DNA from: Talinum fruticosum
Lineage: Eukaryota; Streptophyta; Magnoliopsida; Caryophyllales; Talinaceae
Reading direction: 5' to 3'
NCBI GenBank assembly: GCA_021018815.1
Contig: JAITYX010000003.1
Span: 3,768,501-3,832,500 of the forward strand
Length of the DNA: 64,000 nt
Shown here: in pieces, positions 47,355 to 60,920 of the stretch
How the letters are laid out: each line of letters starts with the position of its first letter
Numbering within the stretch: the first letter of the stretch is position 1
Position numbers and translations under genes: made by a program
The notes under the pieces: model-generated
Told to the model about the DNA's origin: nothing
Databases searched by the model: none
Seen by the model: the letters and a program-made list of their open reading frames with translations, nothing else

Positions 47355-48410
47355 CAGGGTGTGCAAAGTAAGTTAATCGGACTTTCGGTTAATTGAAAAT
47401 CGATTAACATACTTTTCGATTCATCAAAAAGTTGAACCGTAACTCGAATTGAGATTTTCGGTTAATCGAAAAATTCGATTTTATGAGAATTTGATCCTTA
47501 ACCGAACCGAAATGACCGGTTAATAACATAATTATCGGTTACGTTAACCGACTTTTCAAGTCGGTTAACGGGTACCCATTATAGAAAGTAAAAGCGAATA
47601 ATCGAAAAAATCCAACAAGCAAAATCATGTAGAAAACGCAACCAATTGTGTATATGTCAAGCATCGAGTACAAAGATCTAGGCATGAACAACATCCACAA
47701 ATCGATTCAAAAGTAAAAGCAAAAACAAAAAATTTACGTAAATTAAAATGGAGGAGTAGCATGCACCGGATGATGAAGAAAAAGGAGGGTTGTAGAAGAC
47801 TGGCGAACTCTAGGAGGAGAAGGACATCGGAGGGGCAAAGAAGACAAAAACGTCGAGTAACGACCATCGGCCATCGGATCCGCACGGAAGGAAGCAATTA
47901 CTCGATGCCGACTCCGAGGAGGGTCGGGAAGAGTGTCAATGGAAGAGAGAGGAGACAAGAGGAGTGAAGACGACAGAGAAACGTTGAGTAGCAACCGTCG
48001 GATCTATCGGAAAGGAAGAAGTCACCACGACGCCGGCGCCGGGATGGTCGGGTGGAGTGGTCGATGGGAGAGGGAAGGGGAGGGGAGGGGGAAGGAGAGG
48101 AGAGAGAGAGGTGGGAGAGGGGGCGAGCAGCAGCAGGAGTAGTTAGGGTTTTCCAAGGCTTAAGTTTAACCCATAAGATCAATTTATACCAATTTTTTTT
48201 TTTAAAAAGTTCGGTTCGATTCGGTTAACCGATAGTTAGCCGATTTTTCATTTCTCCGAACCGAAACCAAACCGCGAACCAAAAATAATTTTTGGTCCAG
48301 TTAACCGAACCGATTCTTTAAGAAAAATTTATTCGATTAACCGCTTTTGATTCGATTTTTCGATTTTTTCGGATTGATTTTTCGATTTCGATTTTTTATT
48401 CATACCCCTA
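47355..48410. mobile_element. hAT-like non-autonomous element enclosing GC-rich gene-like DNA
   Basis: The left border CAGGGTGTGC and right border CATACCCCTA are inverted-repeat-like. Both subterminal regions are full of TTCGGTT/AACCGAA motifs, a texture common in plant hAT derivatives. Flanks TCTCTCGA and TCTCTGAG may be a decayed 8-bp duplication. The core (about 47750-48150) is much richer in GC and, on the minus strand, looks like a gene 5' end (CT-rich leader, AACCCTAA motif). No transposase was found. Confidence 0.55.
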
Positions 48411-48760
48411 TCTCTGAGGCCCGCATTTATGGGACTCTTCCACTCTCCTTTAAATCAATTTGGTCTGTAACCACTGTCGTTATCTCCCCTTGTCAAGGAT
48501 TGCATTATATTGAAGGTCCCCCACCCCACCCTCCCCCTCATAATACAAGATAACAATAAGCACATTTAATAAATTTTGCATGAAAATTCATTGGATCGTT
48601 AAGTCTTCATCTTATCATGAAAATTACTAGCTAGCGGAGGAGTTGGATGTGTGCTTAGTAGCTGTTTCAACTTTGCCTAATGGTTAACAAAATGTCTAAG
48701 AAAAGAAAGTGTAAAGTCATGTAATTTACAAGGTATATAGTATTATCTCGCATAGACACA

Positions 48761-49040
48761 TACTCCTTAGGTTTCATTTTAAGTGATGTTTTGGGATTGT
48801 GAAATACTAAGAAAATACGAAATGTAATAAGATTTTATGCTGTTAGAGACCAAAATTTAAATTAAAGGAACATATTGCGCCTTAGACAAGTCAATAAAAA
48901 AAGAAAAAACAGATAAAAGAAAAGCAATTAATAAAACTAAAATTAATAAAATAATCATTAATATATCACTTAGATTGTAATTGTTATGAAATAAAAAATT
49001 TTTGTTAAATTGACAATTATTTTAAAATAAAAGGAATATA
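48761..49040. mobile_element. Stowaway-like MITE
   Basis: Left TACTCCTTAGGTTTCATTTT; the right end reverse complement starts TATATTCCTTTTATTTTAAA. About 280 bp, AT-rich, with a TA at each border as in Tc1/mariner-related MITEs. Confidence 0.5.
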
Positions 49041-52000
49041 CCCTTACCTGCCATTCTGAAGAGATGCTTTTTCATTTTTCTCTCACGTCCTCTGCAGTGG
49101 AGTGACACCCTTAGAACTATAACCTGCATTCATCAATCCTTCTATTAGTCACAATCACCACTTTACATGGTACTACTTGTACCATCATTACCGGCAAAAT
49201 ACAACTTTAAACCACACACTGAAATTCAAGAGTTTGTTAGAGCTTCTAGTTTAGAGGAAAGCATCCTTTATTTTTGTATAATATTTCTTAAAATATTACT
49301 TTTCAAAACAAAAAATAACCACAATATTTCACACAAATATATAATGATATTTCTAGTTTAGGGTAGATAATATGATATTAAACTATCTGAGATATGTATG
49401 CATTAAAAATAGTTTCAGCATAAATTGAGTTATAGGAAAGATGAGAAACTTTGGTACTAATAACTAGTTGATGGATTGGTTTGAGCATATTTATTGGCTT
49501 TCTTTATTACGTAATATTCTTAATTCCTCTATTTCACAATATATGTCACTCCTTAACTAATTTATATAGTTTTACAAGTCACTTTACAACTCGATGATAC
49601 ATTAATTACTAATTTATCATTGTTTTCCTTTATTTATTGTTTATTGAAAAATAACAAAGAGAGATAGTGGGACAATTCACCTTTGAACTATTTTAAGTTT
49701 TAAGTAATCTTAGTTTTTCCTCACTCTACTAAAATATTATGTAATCATATATATATACTTAGAACCGAGTGCTTTGCCGTGAGATAAACATTTGACACTT
49801 CACCATTAGCTCATTTTATTTTAACAATTTTGCATTTTAATTTAATAAGAACTCATTAACTCATGATATAATATTAGTCTTCTCATGTCAATTAATTAAT
49901 CGATTTTAGTACGATTGAGTTAAAATAATTATTCCATTACATTTTAAATCAAAAAATTAGTCAAAATAATACTATCCGATGAAAAAACTTTCAATAATTA
50001 TCAATACTTTCCAAAAAAATAAATTATACGCAAGAGAAAAAGTAAAAAAAAAACATAAAAGCAAACAAAAGGCATAAAGTTAATTTAACATTTTATCTAT
50101 TATCATTATAAAATAATTTAGAATTCACTATATTAGATATTAACTAAATTTAGCTTTTTATCTATTACAAATACAGTTTTTTTTTTTTTTTTGGAATGTA
50201 GCTTTTTATCTACTATATTAGTTACATTATATTTTTTTAATCCAAATACGATACATTATTTTGAATCTTTGACAAATAGGAGAAATATAATCCAGATTCA
50301 TAGGTAATGTAAATAATACTTAATGAAAATTATATTTATTGTCTACAATTAATCTAGCTGTTATAAAAAATATAATATACCTTATAATTTCAGTATTAAA
50401 ATTTATATAAATTTTTGACACAGAAAGTTAAAGTCTTTTTTATATCAAAAAGTTATGTTTAAATAGGGTTTTTATGGAATAAATAGTAATGAGCTAGAAT
50501 AATAGGCAATCAAAAGTCAATCAAAGATTTAAAAAAGATTAACAAAAAAGTTATGAACAACATTAACGTGCGATTGATTATTATTTATTTTTTTTGAAAT
50601 GTAACATATGATTGATTATTGAAAACTTATTTTTGTCTTTTATTATGCAATTAGTATTTTGTAATCAATGGATTTAAATTCTTCAGGCTATTCATTTGCC
50701 TTAAATAAATGGTTTTAAGTAAATTTGTCAAGAAATTGTGCAAAACCTACATTAAATATGCAATTCATTCACGAAACGAGGTTATAGTATTCCAATTTTC
50801 ATTTTAATTCTAATTTAATTTTTTTTATTATCGGGGAGTATATATATGATCTAGTGGTGTGTGACTCTTATGATCATATATAAGAAGAACCAACTAGCTA
50901 TCAAATTGATGAAAAAATGTTACATCGAAAATATCATAACAATGTAACATAAGTTTTTTCTTTTAAAAAATATGATTCGACATACTTTCATTTGAATTAT
51001 TCTGAACTATATCTATGTCTCTCTATATATTTCTTAAGTATTATCTATGCTATTCGTTTAGCTTAATTAATAAGTTATTTTATCACTGTCTCTCTTTTCA
51101 TAAACTGTATAATTGTAACAATTTAATCCAACATAATTAATTTATTATTTTCATAAGATAGTTTTTCACTCTCTTTCTTCATATATAAAAAGACACAAAA
51201 GACATCCGAATATCATCTCATTTAAAAATTTAGGAACACATTATCCCCATCAAAATATGTCTCTCTTCTTTTTCCTTTGTATTCTACATTCTACACATGA
51301 TCTTTGTTTATTATGTTAGATATTAATTACAACAATTTTGTTTAGCTTTTTGACCTATTAATAGTACCTTTTTTAGGTTGAAATGTAGCTTTTTATCTAT
51401 TATTGCCTAGATTGTTTTTTAAAAGCTAACGTCCAAAAAAGATAAACAAAAACAAAATACATTTCATTTTTTAAAATTGAATTACATTACATTATTTTGA
51501 GTCTTTGACAAATGGGAGAGTTATGATCAACATTAATAGCAAGTCTATTGTTTTCAAAAGTTAGTTACCAATTTTTTGAGCTAATTTCAATTTTCAATCT
51601 TAAATATGTCCATGATTTTTATACTTTCAATTATTCAGTTGTTGAATCGATTTCACTATATATTAATATTATAATGGTCTGTTGTTAATTACCGGATGTT
51701 TGCTTTCTTTCATGAAATGACTCAATCTACACATCCTATAAATCACCTCATGTAGCTAAATTGTGGATTGGAAGAGTGGAGGGACTTAGGAGGGATTACA
51801 TTCTCGGTTATAACTTGCTCTTGATTAAAAAAATCATACGATAATATTTCACTTGTGGAAAATATTAATCAATATTCACTTTTTATATATTTTTTATGAT
51901 TCATACATTTAGTTATTAGTTAACACTCAGATGTGCTATTTTAAATATAAGGTTCAATGATGAGATGATCTATTTTCTAAAAATTCACATCGTATATCCG

Positions 52001-54809
52001 AAAAGGATCAAGAGTTGTTAGATCTTAGTGGATGATTGCATTATCAAATCTTATCATTATGTGCAATCGGTTTAAACAAAGTGTTTTGCCATGTTTTAAC
52101 CATACTACTTCTAAATATTTTTTCTATTTCTTAATATATATTATATAATTGCATATACTAATGTTGAATAATTCAATATTACATAATCACCTAGGTTTAA
52201 TTTTTAATTTAATAACTATGTAATTTCATGCCTTTTATTTGGTATATTGATACGATCAATGTTTAATTTTCAATATTATATACGAATGAATTTACATACA
52301 CTTTATTTTGTCGGTTGCTATTAGTAGCAAAAGAATTAATAGATTGTCAAATAATAAAAGATGACTATGTTAGTGAAATATTTTTCTATTGACTATGTTT
52401 GTGAACTATTACCAGTATAACGAGTGACAAATATCCTCCAAAATTAACAAAAAAATGGACAAATATGCTTCAATGTAAGCTATTTTCAGTCATCTATCCA
52501 CCTCTTAAATTCTTAAAATAATTTAATAAAATACGAATAAATACATTAATATTAAACGAGTCCGTGTAACACACAGATTTACAGGTAGTTTAAAATGAAG
52601 GGAGTATATCTAGCTATTAGATGATAATACGTTGCATTATCGTTTGGATGCATAATAAATAGAAGTTAAACAAAATTAGCCTTCCATATGATTGATGGAT
52701 ACAATGTTATAACAAGTGCATTAATTATTGGAAGAACACTGAGGTAAACTTTGATATTTTTTCTAAACTTAAAAAGTGTTAAATGTAAAATGATAACTCA
52801 AAGGAGTTTTCTTTCCTATTAGTTTTTCACATTGATTATATAATACCTTCTTAAAAGGATAAAATGATTTGCTAATGATTTATTATAGAAATCTCTAAAC
52901 CTACCAAAAACTGACTTGATTCGAAAGTTTTGATTTTGAACATGATATTGTCGACCTTAACTTGTAAAAAACTGAACCCGAAAAACTCGTAAATTAGTAA
53001 GTAAAATCCGACCCAAACTCGTTCAACCTGTATGGTCAAGGTAATAATAAAAATAATAATTTTACTTTGTGACTTGTTGATTGAATGTTCTATGCATATT
53101 ACAAGATTTTTCTTTCACTTTATCACTCATTTAGTTATGATTATTTATCATATCACATTATTTGGACGAGACATTATATAGTTATCACAACAACTTACAA
53201 ACAAATACTATTTCCTTTCTCAAGTTATTTCTCATAAAAAATATTATATGTAAAAATTATATAATAGTAGAATTTCAACAAAATATGTATAAATTCAAAT
53301 GGTGATGTATCTTAAATAATATATTTTTTGGTGAATTAAATTTTCCTAGTCACATCTTAAAAAATATACTTTTTATAGAAATAATAATAATAATATAGAA
53401 TTTTAATGCTATAATTAACAATAGTTTATTATAAATCTCTAACTCTCATTTATTTGAAACTCTTATAACTCTACTTGAACCATAGCACCAAGGATGAACA
53501 ATTGATCGGGTTAAGATATAGTGAAATTTTTTCTAATAAATATAATGGGTCGGTTAAGCCGATCAAAGTTATCTCTTTCTCGATCTGTTTTCAAAAGGAG
53601 TAAATATGCATAACAATCTCATTATAATATTAATCTTTGTTGCTTATAAATTATTGATAATAAATTTAACTATGTAATAAGTGAATTAGTATAATAGAAG
53701 AGACGAAATAAACATCGAGACCTTAAATTAGTATAATAAATTTAACCCATTTTTGACCCAACCTTTCATTAGCTTTATTTAAATAGGTGAAGCAGTTAAG
53801 CAGCTCGACTCCATGTAGTACTCACGCAAATACCATAATGAAAGTTTTGAATATTTTTTAATATTCTTTTTGAAAAATACAAATATTATACTTTTTCATA
53901 GAGTTATGGGCAATTAAGCAAAAAGTATGCCAAATTTTTATAATTGACAAAAGAAAAATAACCGATAAAAAAGCACTAGGTCGACCCAAAATCCGTATAA
54001 CTCGATATACGACCGTCTCGTATTTTACTATAACCTAAAACACATCTAACCCGTATTTTACCATCTGCCCAAATGGACATGTCTAGAAATCTCACCAACT
54101 ATTTTCATGAGACAATTTTTCTTTGCTTGTTTCGTGAGTATTAACTATCTCAACAATCTTTCTATAATGAGGTTTTGGCCTAATAATTAAAATTAAGGTT
54201 ATGAGTGCATTAGATCCTACTTTCAATTCTCACCTTTTCTATTTTATTATAATGTTTTTGTGACTAATCTTAACCAAAAAGAAAAAAAAACTGAACTATC
54301 CTTAATAGCTATTTTTTAACATGATAAAAATGCTAACCATACTAACTTAAAATCTATTACAAACCTGTAGGTCTCAACATCACTATATATTATCCAACTT
54401 CTTGTTGATAATAACAAAAATAAAAATATTTGACATATGTCTTGGCGTAAGACACTCCTAAAATGTCTTGTTTTAATCTATATTAATATATTTTATGATT
54501 TAAAACCACTATTTTTTAATAACTACGATTAATTATGAAGGTAAAGATGTAATAATCGTCGGTTATACCGACAAGTATCAAATGACACCCTAATTAGATC
54601 AACTTTACCTAAAAGGTGTGTCATACACATAATTTTACAAATATAAAAAATGATCGATAAAATGACAATTTTACATAATTTTTAAGTTGTAATACAATTA
54701 TACTATTCAATCATATCATTTTTTTAATTTATTATATCATATAATAATTTTTAAATCGAGAGAATACACTTAAGGTGTGTCTTATACAAGACACATATCA
54801 TTCGTCTTA

Positions 54810-54812
<3 letters not shown>
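49041..54812. other. Gene-free AT-rich stretch
   Basis: No coding region recognised over about 5.8 kb. A duplicated segment is visible: around 50150-50290 and 51340-51520 both contain GTAGCTTTTTATCTA and, further on, a TCTTTGACAAAT motif. A GGTGTGTC motif recurs near 54616 and 54774. Confidence 0.6.

Positions 54813-54879
<67 letters not shown>
54813..54879. repeat. (TA)n microsatellite, left of TIR element
   Basis: About 33 AT units. Together with 58352-58448 it forms one microsatellite split by the element between them. Confidence 0.95.
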
Positions 54880-54887
<8 letters not shown>

Positions 54888-55188
54888 GGGAAGGGTTCAA
54901 GTAAGCACCCTCCTACAGGTAAGCACCAAACAATAGGTAACCACTTTAAATCTGAACCATTCAATCTTAATCTAACGGTTTTAATTAAAAGACATTTTTA
55001 CAATAAAAAAAATTAAGCCTGGAAGGGTCGGTTGAATCCCTCGACATTTTCCAAATCCTCATTCCATCCATTGCTTCCTCTCTCTCTACTCTCCGGGTAG
55101 TTGCTGCGCTCTGTCGCCCACCGGCATCCACCGCTCGTCGCCAGCAGCCTCCCAGCGGCCACTGTCTCTGCGGCAGCCCACCTTGCTC

Positions 55189-55191
<3 letters not shown>

Positions 55192-55242
<51 letters not shown>
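55192..55242 (+). repeat. (CT)n microsatellite
   Basis: About 25 CT units in the CT-rich leader-like block of the left arm. They create long Ser/Leu or Arg/Glu open frames that are not genes. Confidence 0.95.
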
Positions 55243-55246
<4 letters not shown>

Positions 55247-56574
55247 GAGCAACCCCGAACCATCCCTCTTCGCTCTCGAGACCGGCTTCTTCTCTCTCGT
55301 CGCCTCCTCTCTCGTTCGCTGGCGCCGACACCGGCATTCTATATCCTCATCCGTCACCGTCCGGCCGCCCCTCTCAATCCCTCTCAATCCGCGGAAGCCA
55401 AGATTAGGTTTTTTGCCTAATTGCACAATTTTGGTGAGGTAATTTCTTTCTTCTCATCTTCGGATTTTTAAGGAATTAAGTATTGTTTGCCAATTGAAGT
55501 TGGTCCGTTATTGACACTCTTGACATTGAATATTTTTCCTTTTTCACAAAAAAAACTTATAGCTTCATTGACAGGTCTATTGTTCTAATAGCTGCATTTC
55601 CTGCTCTTCTCCATTCTCTTGATGAATTGAGAATATTGTTGTCTAATATCGGCTTTTGCTTGCACGAAATTTAGGGTTTGAGAAAATTTTGTTGGCTATA
55701 TTGCTTTGAGGTTTTCAATATATTGCTCTAGGGGGATGATTGTTGGCTCAATTTTTAGGCTTTGTGGATGAATTTGAGGCTTTGATACATGGTTGTGTGT
55801 TGTGAGCCAATGCAATGTGGTTTTCACTTCGGAATTACTTTACTCGGAACGGGAAGATTGCTTTGAAGTTCGAGATAGTTTGAACGATTCCTTTTGTTTC
55901 TGGTCAATATGATTTACGGATTGCTGTAATTTTTCTATTTTGCTTCCACTTTTGTTTCAAATGATGAGAAAAGAAAATTTATAGATTGGGAGTTCTAAGA
56001 TGCTCTCGATTTGGATATTTACTTGTTAAGATTACAAAACCGAAAAAAAAAAGTAATTCGGGATTTTCGAAATATTTGTTGTTAAGTCCACAAAGAGAAT
56101 GCTTTTAAACTCCAAACTTTTTACCTACACAAAACTTCCTTTCAGTACTCTTGTCATCCCTCAAAACATCAAAATTTTTACTTCTAGGAGTACTAGTTTC
56201 TGCTGCATTTGGGACACATTCACCTTTAGAGCTAGAAGCCTAGGTTTTATGAGGTCATGTGCTACATTTGCTAATAATCACTTATTTCATTTTTAGTTCA
56301 AAGCACATATCTTGGTAATAATTGGTCTTTCAATGCTTATCAATTTTTGAAAAGATGGTGAGTGTTCACGAGTTAACCATTTCACACTAGTGCGTTATCT
56401 CAAAAGCGGACTACGGATGATTGAAAATATGATCTGGATAATTGTGAGCATTAGTTGGAGAGATTGGAAAGCAACTATTAGCTGAAAGTTCTCTTTGATT
56501 TTGAGTTTTGTATGTATTTTTGGAACAATTTTTGCATAAATGCCTTTCGGACAATCGGTGAGTGCATTAAAGAC

Positions 56575-56647
56575 AGCCTATGTGGGATTCGAACCCACAT
56601 CGTTTGTGCCATTACACAAATGCTCTCCCGTATTGAGCTAATAGTCT
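56575..56647 (-). tRNA. tRNA-like relic, 73 nt
   Basis: The minus strand folds as a tRNA: acceptor AGACTAT/ATAGGCT (6 of 7 pairs), D stem GCTC/GAGC, T arm GTGGG-TTCGAAT-CCCAC (perfect). The length is a normal 73 nt, but the anticodon arm has an 8-nt loop (or 6 with a longer stem), so no anticodon can be assigned. It is most likely a pseudo-tRNA or SINE head carried inside the TIR element, not an active tRNA gene. Confidence 0.5.
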
Positions 56648-56919
56648 TTTGTAACATTGACATTCATGGCAAAAAGCAATGGCAAAAAGCAAAATTTAGC
56701 AATGACCTCCTTTTTAATAATATATTAGTGGAGTAACATTGACATTCATGTTCAATCCTCCAATGATATCCAACTTGCACACTTATCTCTTTGAGGGGAA
56801 AAACTCCATCAAACTTCAACACAGATCCACTCATATGGTTGTTGTTTACATGTTGCAAGTTTACTCCGATTTGGCTCACCTTACTATTAAATCTAGCTTT
56901 GCTTTTGCATCTAGCACGC

Positions 56920-57364
56920 CTATTTCTTCAGATTTCTATGTTTTGGAGGAGGCCTATTGGTTTGTTTGTATGTCTCAAGTCATAAATCATATTAATTTGG
57001 TAGAAATGAATTAGGGGCACTGGCTGGATTCCGGTGAAAATATGCATTTCCTAAAGCTCTGTGCTATTTGTGATAAACAAACTATGTTGTCCCTCCCGAG
57101 AAGGCATCCGATCTTTTGTCCATCATTCTATTTGTAGTTTCCAAGTGAAAATGGTAGTTTGTTTATCACAAATAGCACAGAGCTTCAGGAAATGCATATT
57201 TTCACTGGAGACCAGCCAAGTGCCCCTAATTCATTTCTACCAATTAATATGATTCGTTAATCGACTTGAAACCATGGGTCAATCTCATGTCCTATGCTTG
57301 TGACTTGAGACGTATAAACAAACCAATAGGCCTCCTCTAAAACATAGAAATATGAAGAAATAGG
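56920..57364. repeat. Internal inverted repeat (hairpin) at centre of TIR element
   Basis: The left arm 56920-57084 is repeated in reverse at 57155-57364. The right arm carries about 45 extra bases, and a 70-bp spacer separates the arms. Shared text includes GTGCTATTTGTGATAAACAA and its complement. A transcript across it would form a long hairpin. Confidence 0.85.
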
Positions 57365-58347
57365 CGACAGGGGAGAGACAAATAGAAAAGAGAAGAAAGA
57401 CAAGGAAATGAAACATTTCGCATTGATCACATTACGTCATGTAAGCTTGGCTCGCAAAGCTTTTGATAGATTAGTATAAAAGCTCCCATTGAAGTTGATT
57501 GCTCATTTGTGATCAAAGTTCAACGGAAGCGAGCTCAACCCCACCCCCATTGACAAAACAGAAAGAAGCCTAAACACAATTGTGAGGGGTTCATATTACC
57601 AATCAACAAATTCACCCTCAAACATCGAACAAATCATCAATCGAATCTAAACCAAATGCTAATTCATAGCGAAAATCACAACTCTCAAGTCTCAATCTAA
57701 GAAATAGATGATAAAATTTCGAAGCTAGTAACTTCCCAAACAAATTCAGCAGCAATGATTTGAATAAAGATCAAGAATTAGACAGAAACCCTAGAGAGAT
57801 AGAATCACACCTCAGCGCGAGTGCGGAGGAAGAGCGGCGGTGATAGACAAGGAGGGAGAGCGCCGGTAACGAGAAGGAGAGAGAGCGCCATTTCCGGTGC
57901 TGGTGCCGGACCCGAGGAACGAAAGACAGGGGAGGCGACGAGAAGAAGAAGGTTCAGGCTTGCGATATCCGAAATTCGCGAGCCGGTGACTCGGGCTGAA
58001 ATCTCGCTGGAGTTGGGGTGACAGGGTGGCCGGCGAGTGGACGAACGTCACCGTCGGCGAGCGAGGCGGGTGCCGGCGATGGAGAAGTTGTTGTCGGTGG
58101 CGAGAGGTAGAGAGAGAGAGGGAGGGGATAAGAGAGGTAGAGAGAGAGTGCACTGGAGTTTTTGTGAACGTCGAGAATTCCAAGCATCGACCCCTCATTA
58201 TTTTTGTTGATATTTTTCCTTTTTTTAATTGTTAATAATGGTCGATTAATGTAAACCATTGGATTAAGATTGAATGGTCAAGATTAAAAGTGCTTACCTA
58301 TTGTTTGATGCTTTCCTATAAGGGGGTGCTTACTTGAACCCTTCCCT

Positions 58348-58451
<104 letters not shown>

Positions 58452-58556
58452 AATCTCTTTTTTAATGGATAGTATAGTTGGACCTTTCTTCCCCGGACAT
58501 ACACTTGCATAATGCCAAGATTTTAATCTCGGGGTTGGAGAAGATATTTAACATAC

Positions 58557-58850
58557 CTGATCCGAAGATCTGGAAGATGATCGGGGCAGCGGCGGTTTCG
58601 GCCCTTTTGACGTCGGAGCATCCAGTTTGGGATCGGAAAGCTCAATCTCAGCTGGCTTCTTGGGCACCAACTTCGGAACTGGGCTGAAGTCGGATAAAAC
58701 GTCGATGAAGGCGGACGATTTATCCAGCAAATACCTTGACGACTCCGGTGGGCTAACGTAGTTCGTACCCGGCCGAGGCATGGAGCACGCGGCCTTCATG
58801 ATCAGATCGGACGGCTTAGACACGCTTTTCCTCTTTTCATCATCATTGTC
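58557..58850 (-). pseudogene. Truncated exon resembling a HIPP/NaKR-type gene
   Basis: The minus strand is open from a stop upstream of 58850 to 58557 and codes SKPSDLIMKAACSMPRPG, VSPPESSRYLLDKSSAFIDV, a Pro/Lys-rich linker and SSSRSSDQ. It then meets a textbook splice donor CAG/GTATGT. Proteins of the NaKR/HIPP group have a PPGSSRYLL-like segment and an RS(R/S)DQ segment just before the exon that codes the heavy-metal-binding domain. That second exon was not found downstream, where the (TA)n and the TIR element begin. There is no good in-frame ATG at the N-terminus; a one-base shift would join it to ATGs near 58840. Family call is from motif memory. Confidence 0.5.
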
Positions 58851-58989
58851 AATAGTTGCGGGTTTTAGGGGTTTTTAGTCTTTTTCCCTAATAATTTCCT
58901 CCTACTCTTTCAATTGTGCTGAAAATCTAGATTTTTCCAGCCGTCATACCTCGTCTAACTTTATTTCATTCTTTTTAAAAATTCAATTT

Positions 58990-59770
58990 CATTCTACTCC
59001 TCCCTAGAGGTGAACATAAAAATTGGGTATCTCGCTCCGGAATCGAGCCCTATTTAGACCCTATATGTCTAGATTCAAATTCAATGGAACCGAATCCTAT
59101 ATTGGTTCCAATTTTTAGGACTCGATTGAAACTGGATCCGAGACTAGTTATTGAAAGTTTGGACTTTGACTCGTATGCGTTATCCGAGAAACGGTTATAT
59201 AATTTTTTTAAAAAATATTATGTATATAGTCCCTTCTTAAACCTTTGTTTCAATTTTCCAACTCTACGCCACCCTTTCACTTCTCATTTTTCACATCACA
59301 ATCGCTTTGTTCTTACTCGCCGTCGTCTGTCATCTGCCTCCCTATGCTCTAATTCGTCCACCGTCATCGTCCCTTTCACTCGTCAACACTTCTCCACTCA
59401 CTCTTGTTGTCATCGTCACTCACCTCATTGCCCTCATTTGGCTCCCCAATTGTCTCTTAGCCTTCTCCGTCACTTTTCCAACTAATCTTCCTGACCGACA
59501 ACATTCTCTATAAGTCTATCTATATTTATGTCTCCATCTCAATTTTTAGTTTATCTGTTTTGTTTACCTTTTTGTTTTGGTTGTAGCTCGTACCTCAAAA
59601 CCATGATAGTCACTTCAACAATACCGCTTCGTTGTCGTAAACGCAAAATATCACAAATCTGATGTAATGCAATCGATTTCGAAATTTGAGGAACTAGTTA
59701 AACTGGATTTGGGACTGATACAAAATTTTAAAACTGAATTTGAACCAGGTCCACCAAAAAAAGATTCTAA
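58990..59770. mobile_element. Possible hAT-type MITE relic
   Basis: Begins near TAGAGGTGAACATAAAAATT. Subterminal regions at both ends are rich in GGTTCCAATT/AACTGGATTT-like motifs, and the middle (59280-59480) is a CT-rich gene-like block. The right border is not clear. Confidence 0.3.
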
Positions 59771-60920
59771 TGTTTTCATAACTCTATTTTTTAAAATATT
59801 CCATTCTATCATATTTCTTCCCTCTCTATCCTATTTGATCAAAAACGAATATAGCAGCATTAGGGTAATAAAGCGGCTATCCTTCTTGTATTTGAATCTT
59901 TGTTATAAAAATATAAATGCAAAGAAAAATTGAAAAATTAAACAAATTATTACTTTAAAATTATACTATTATAACATTTTTTGAAATAATAATATACTAA
60001 TAAGCATGCTGCATTTCCCTAAATCCTATTCTCTCTTAAAACAATCTTGGTCTCTTCATTAAAAATTAGATTCTTTATTCGAATAGGGGCTGCTATTACC
60101 GATAATCAGTACTCCATCCCTTAATGATCTTCCTGAATTATAATTTATTTTTTCCTAAATTATCTTTCTTATAAGTTCATTAAATACAATTTCAACCAAT
60201 CACATTTTGTTATTTCCCTAAACTTATTTTCTATTGGACAATATTTTAATTTCTTAAAATATGTGTTTTGCCATTTAGAAAAATATTATGGGATGGAATA
60301 GGTATTAGGTCTAAGTCTCAGGATTTGTATTTCTTAAAATTTTATTTGGTTACAAAGTATTTACTAGTAGTCTTATAAATGTTTCAAATAAATTTTCTCT
60401 CTATTTTATAAAAGTTAGGTTGTTTATTTTTCACACCATTAGTGTAAATTGTACTCATCACCTATATGCTATTTGTTTTAGATTTGAAAATTTAGGGAGT
60501 GACTTACTTGTAGAGGACGATTTTAAAGTTATCATATTATATATATTTATTTTGATTATGGAGTGAATCAATAATAGAATTGTATGTTGTCTACTATGGG
60601 TGTGTTTGTTTGAGAGGAAAACATTTTTTGGAAAATTAAGATTCTATTTTCCCATGTTTGGCAACATAAAAAATTAGAGAATAATTTCCCTTACTGAGTA
60701 GAAAATAATTTCTTTAGTTTTCGGGGTAAGTTACTTTTCCATGTCCTCCCTCTCGCTCGGTTATCTCCTTTCGCTCAGCTATCCCTCCCTCTCGCTCGAT
60801 TGTCACTCATGTGAACCTAAGCCTCTCGCTCATCTCTCTTTCTCTCTCCTCTCTGTTGCTCGCTCGTTCAACAATGGAGGTCATCTCGCTTTCTCTCTCC
60901 TCTCGCTTTGCTCATCGATA
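59771..60920. other. Intergenic, no gene recognised
   Basis: AT-rich. GGGTGTGTTTGTTTGAGAGG near 60599 looks like a MITE end, but its partner was not found. 60740-60910 is a CT-rich low-complexity block. Confidence 0.4.

Noticed and set aside
47743..48182. Open frames on both strands with Arg/Glu or Ser/Pro-rich translations
   Set aside because: Purine/pyrimidine-biased sequence inside a hAT-like element; no homology pattern, no consistent start.
55086..55442. Frames of 83-113 codons around 55200
   Set aside because: Created by the (CT)n microsatellite; repeats of Ser-Leu or Arg-Glu only.
57812..58259. Frames of 66-128 codons on both strands in the right arm of the TIR element
   Set aside because: GC-rich leader-like sequence, Ser/Pro/Arg biased, no recognisable domain; more likely UTR-like captured DNA.
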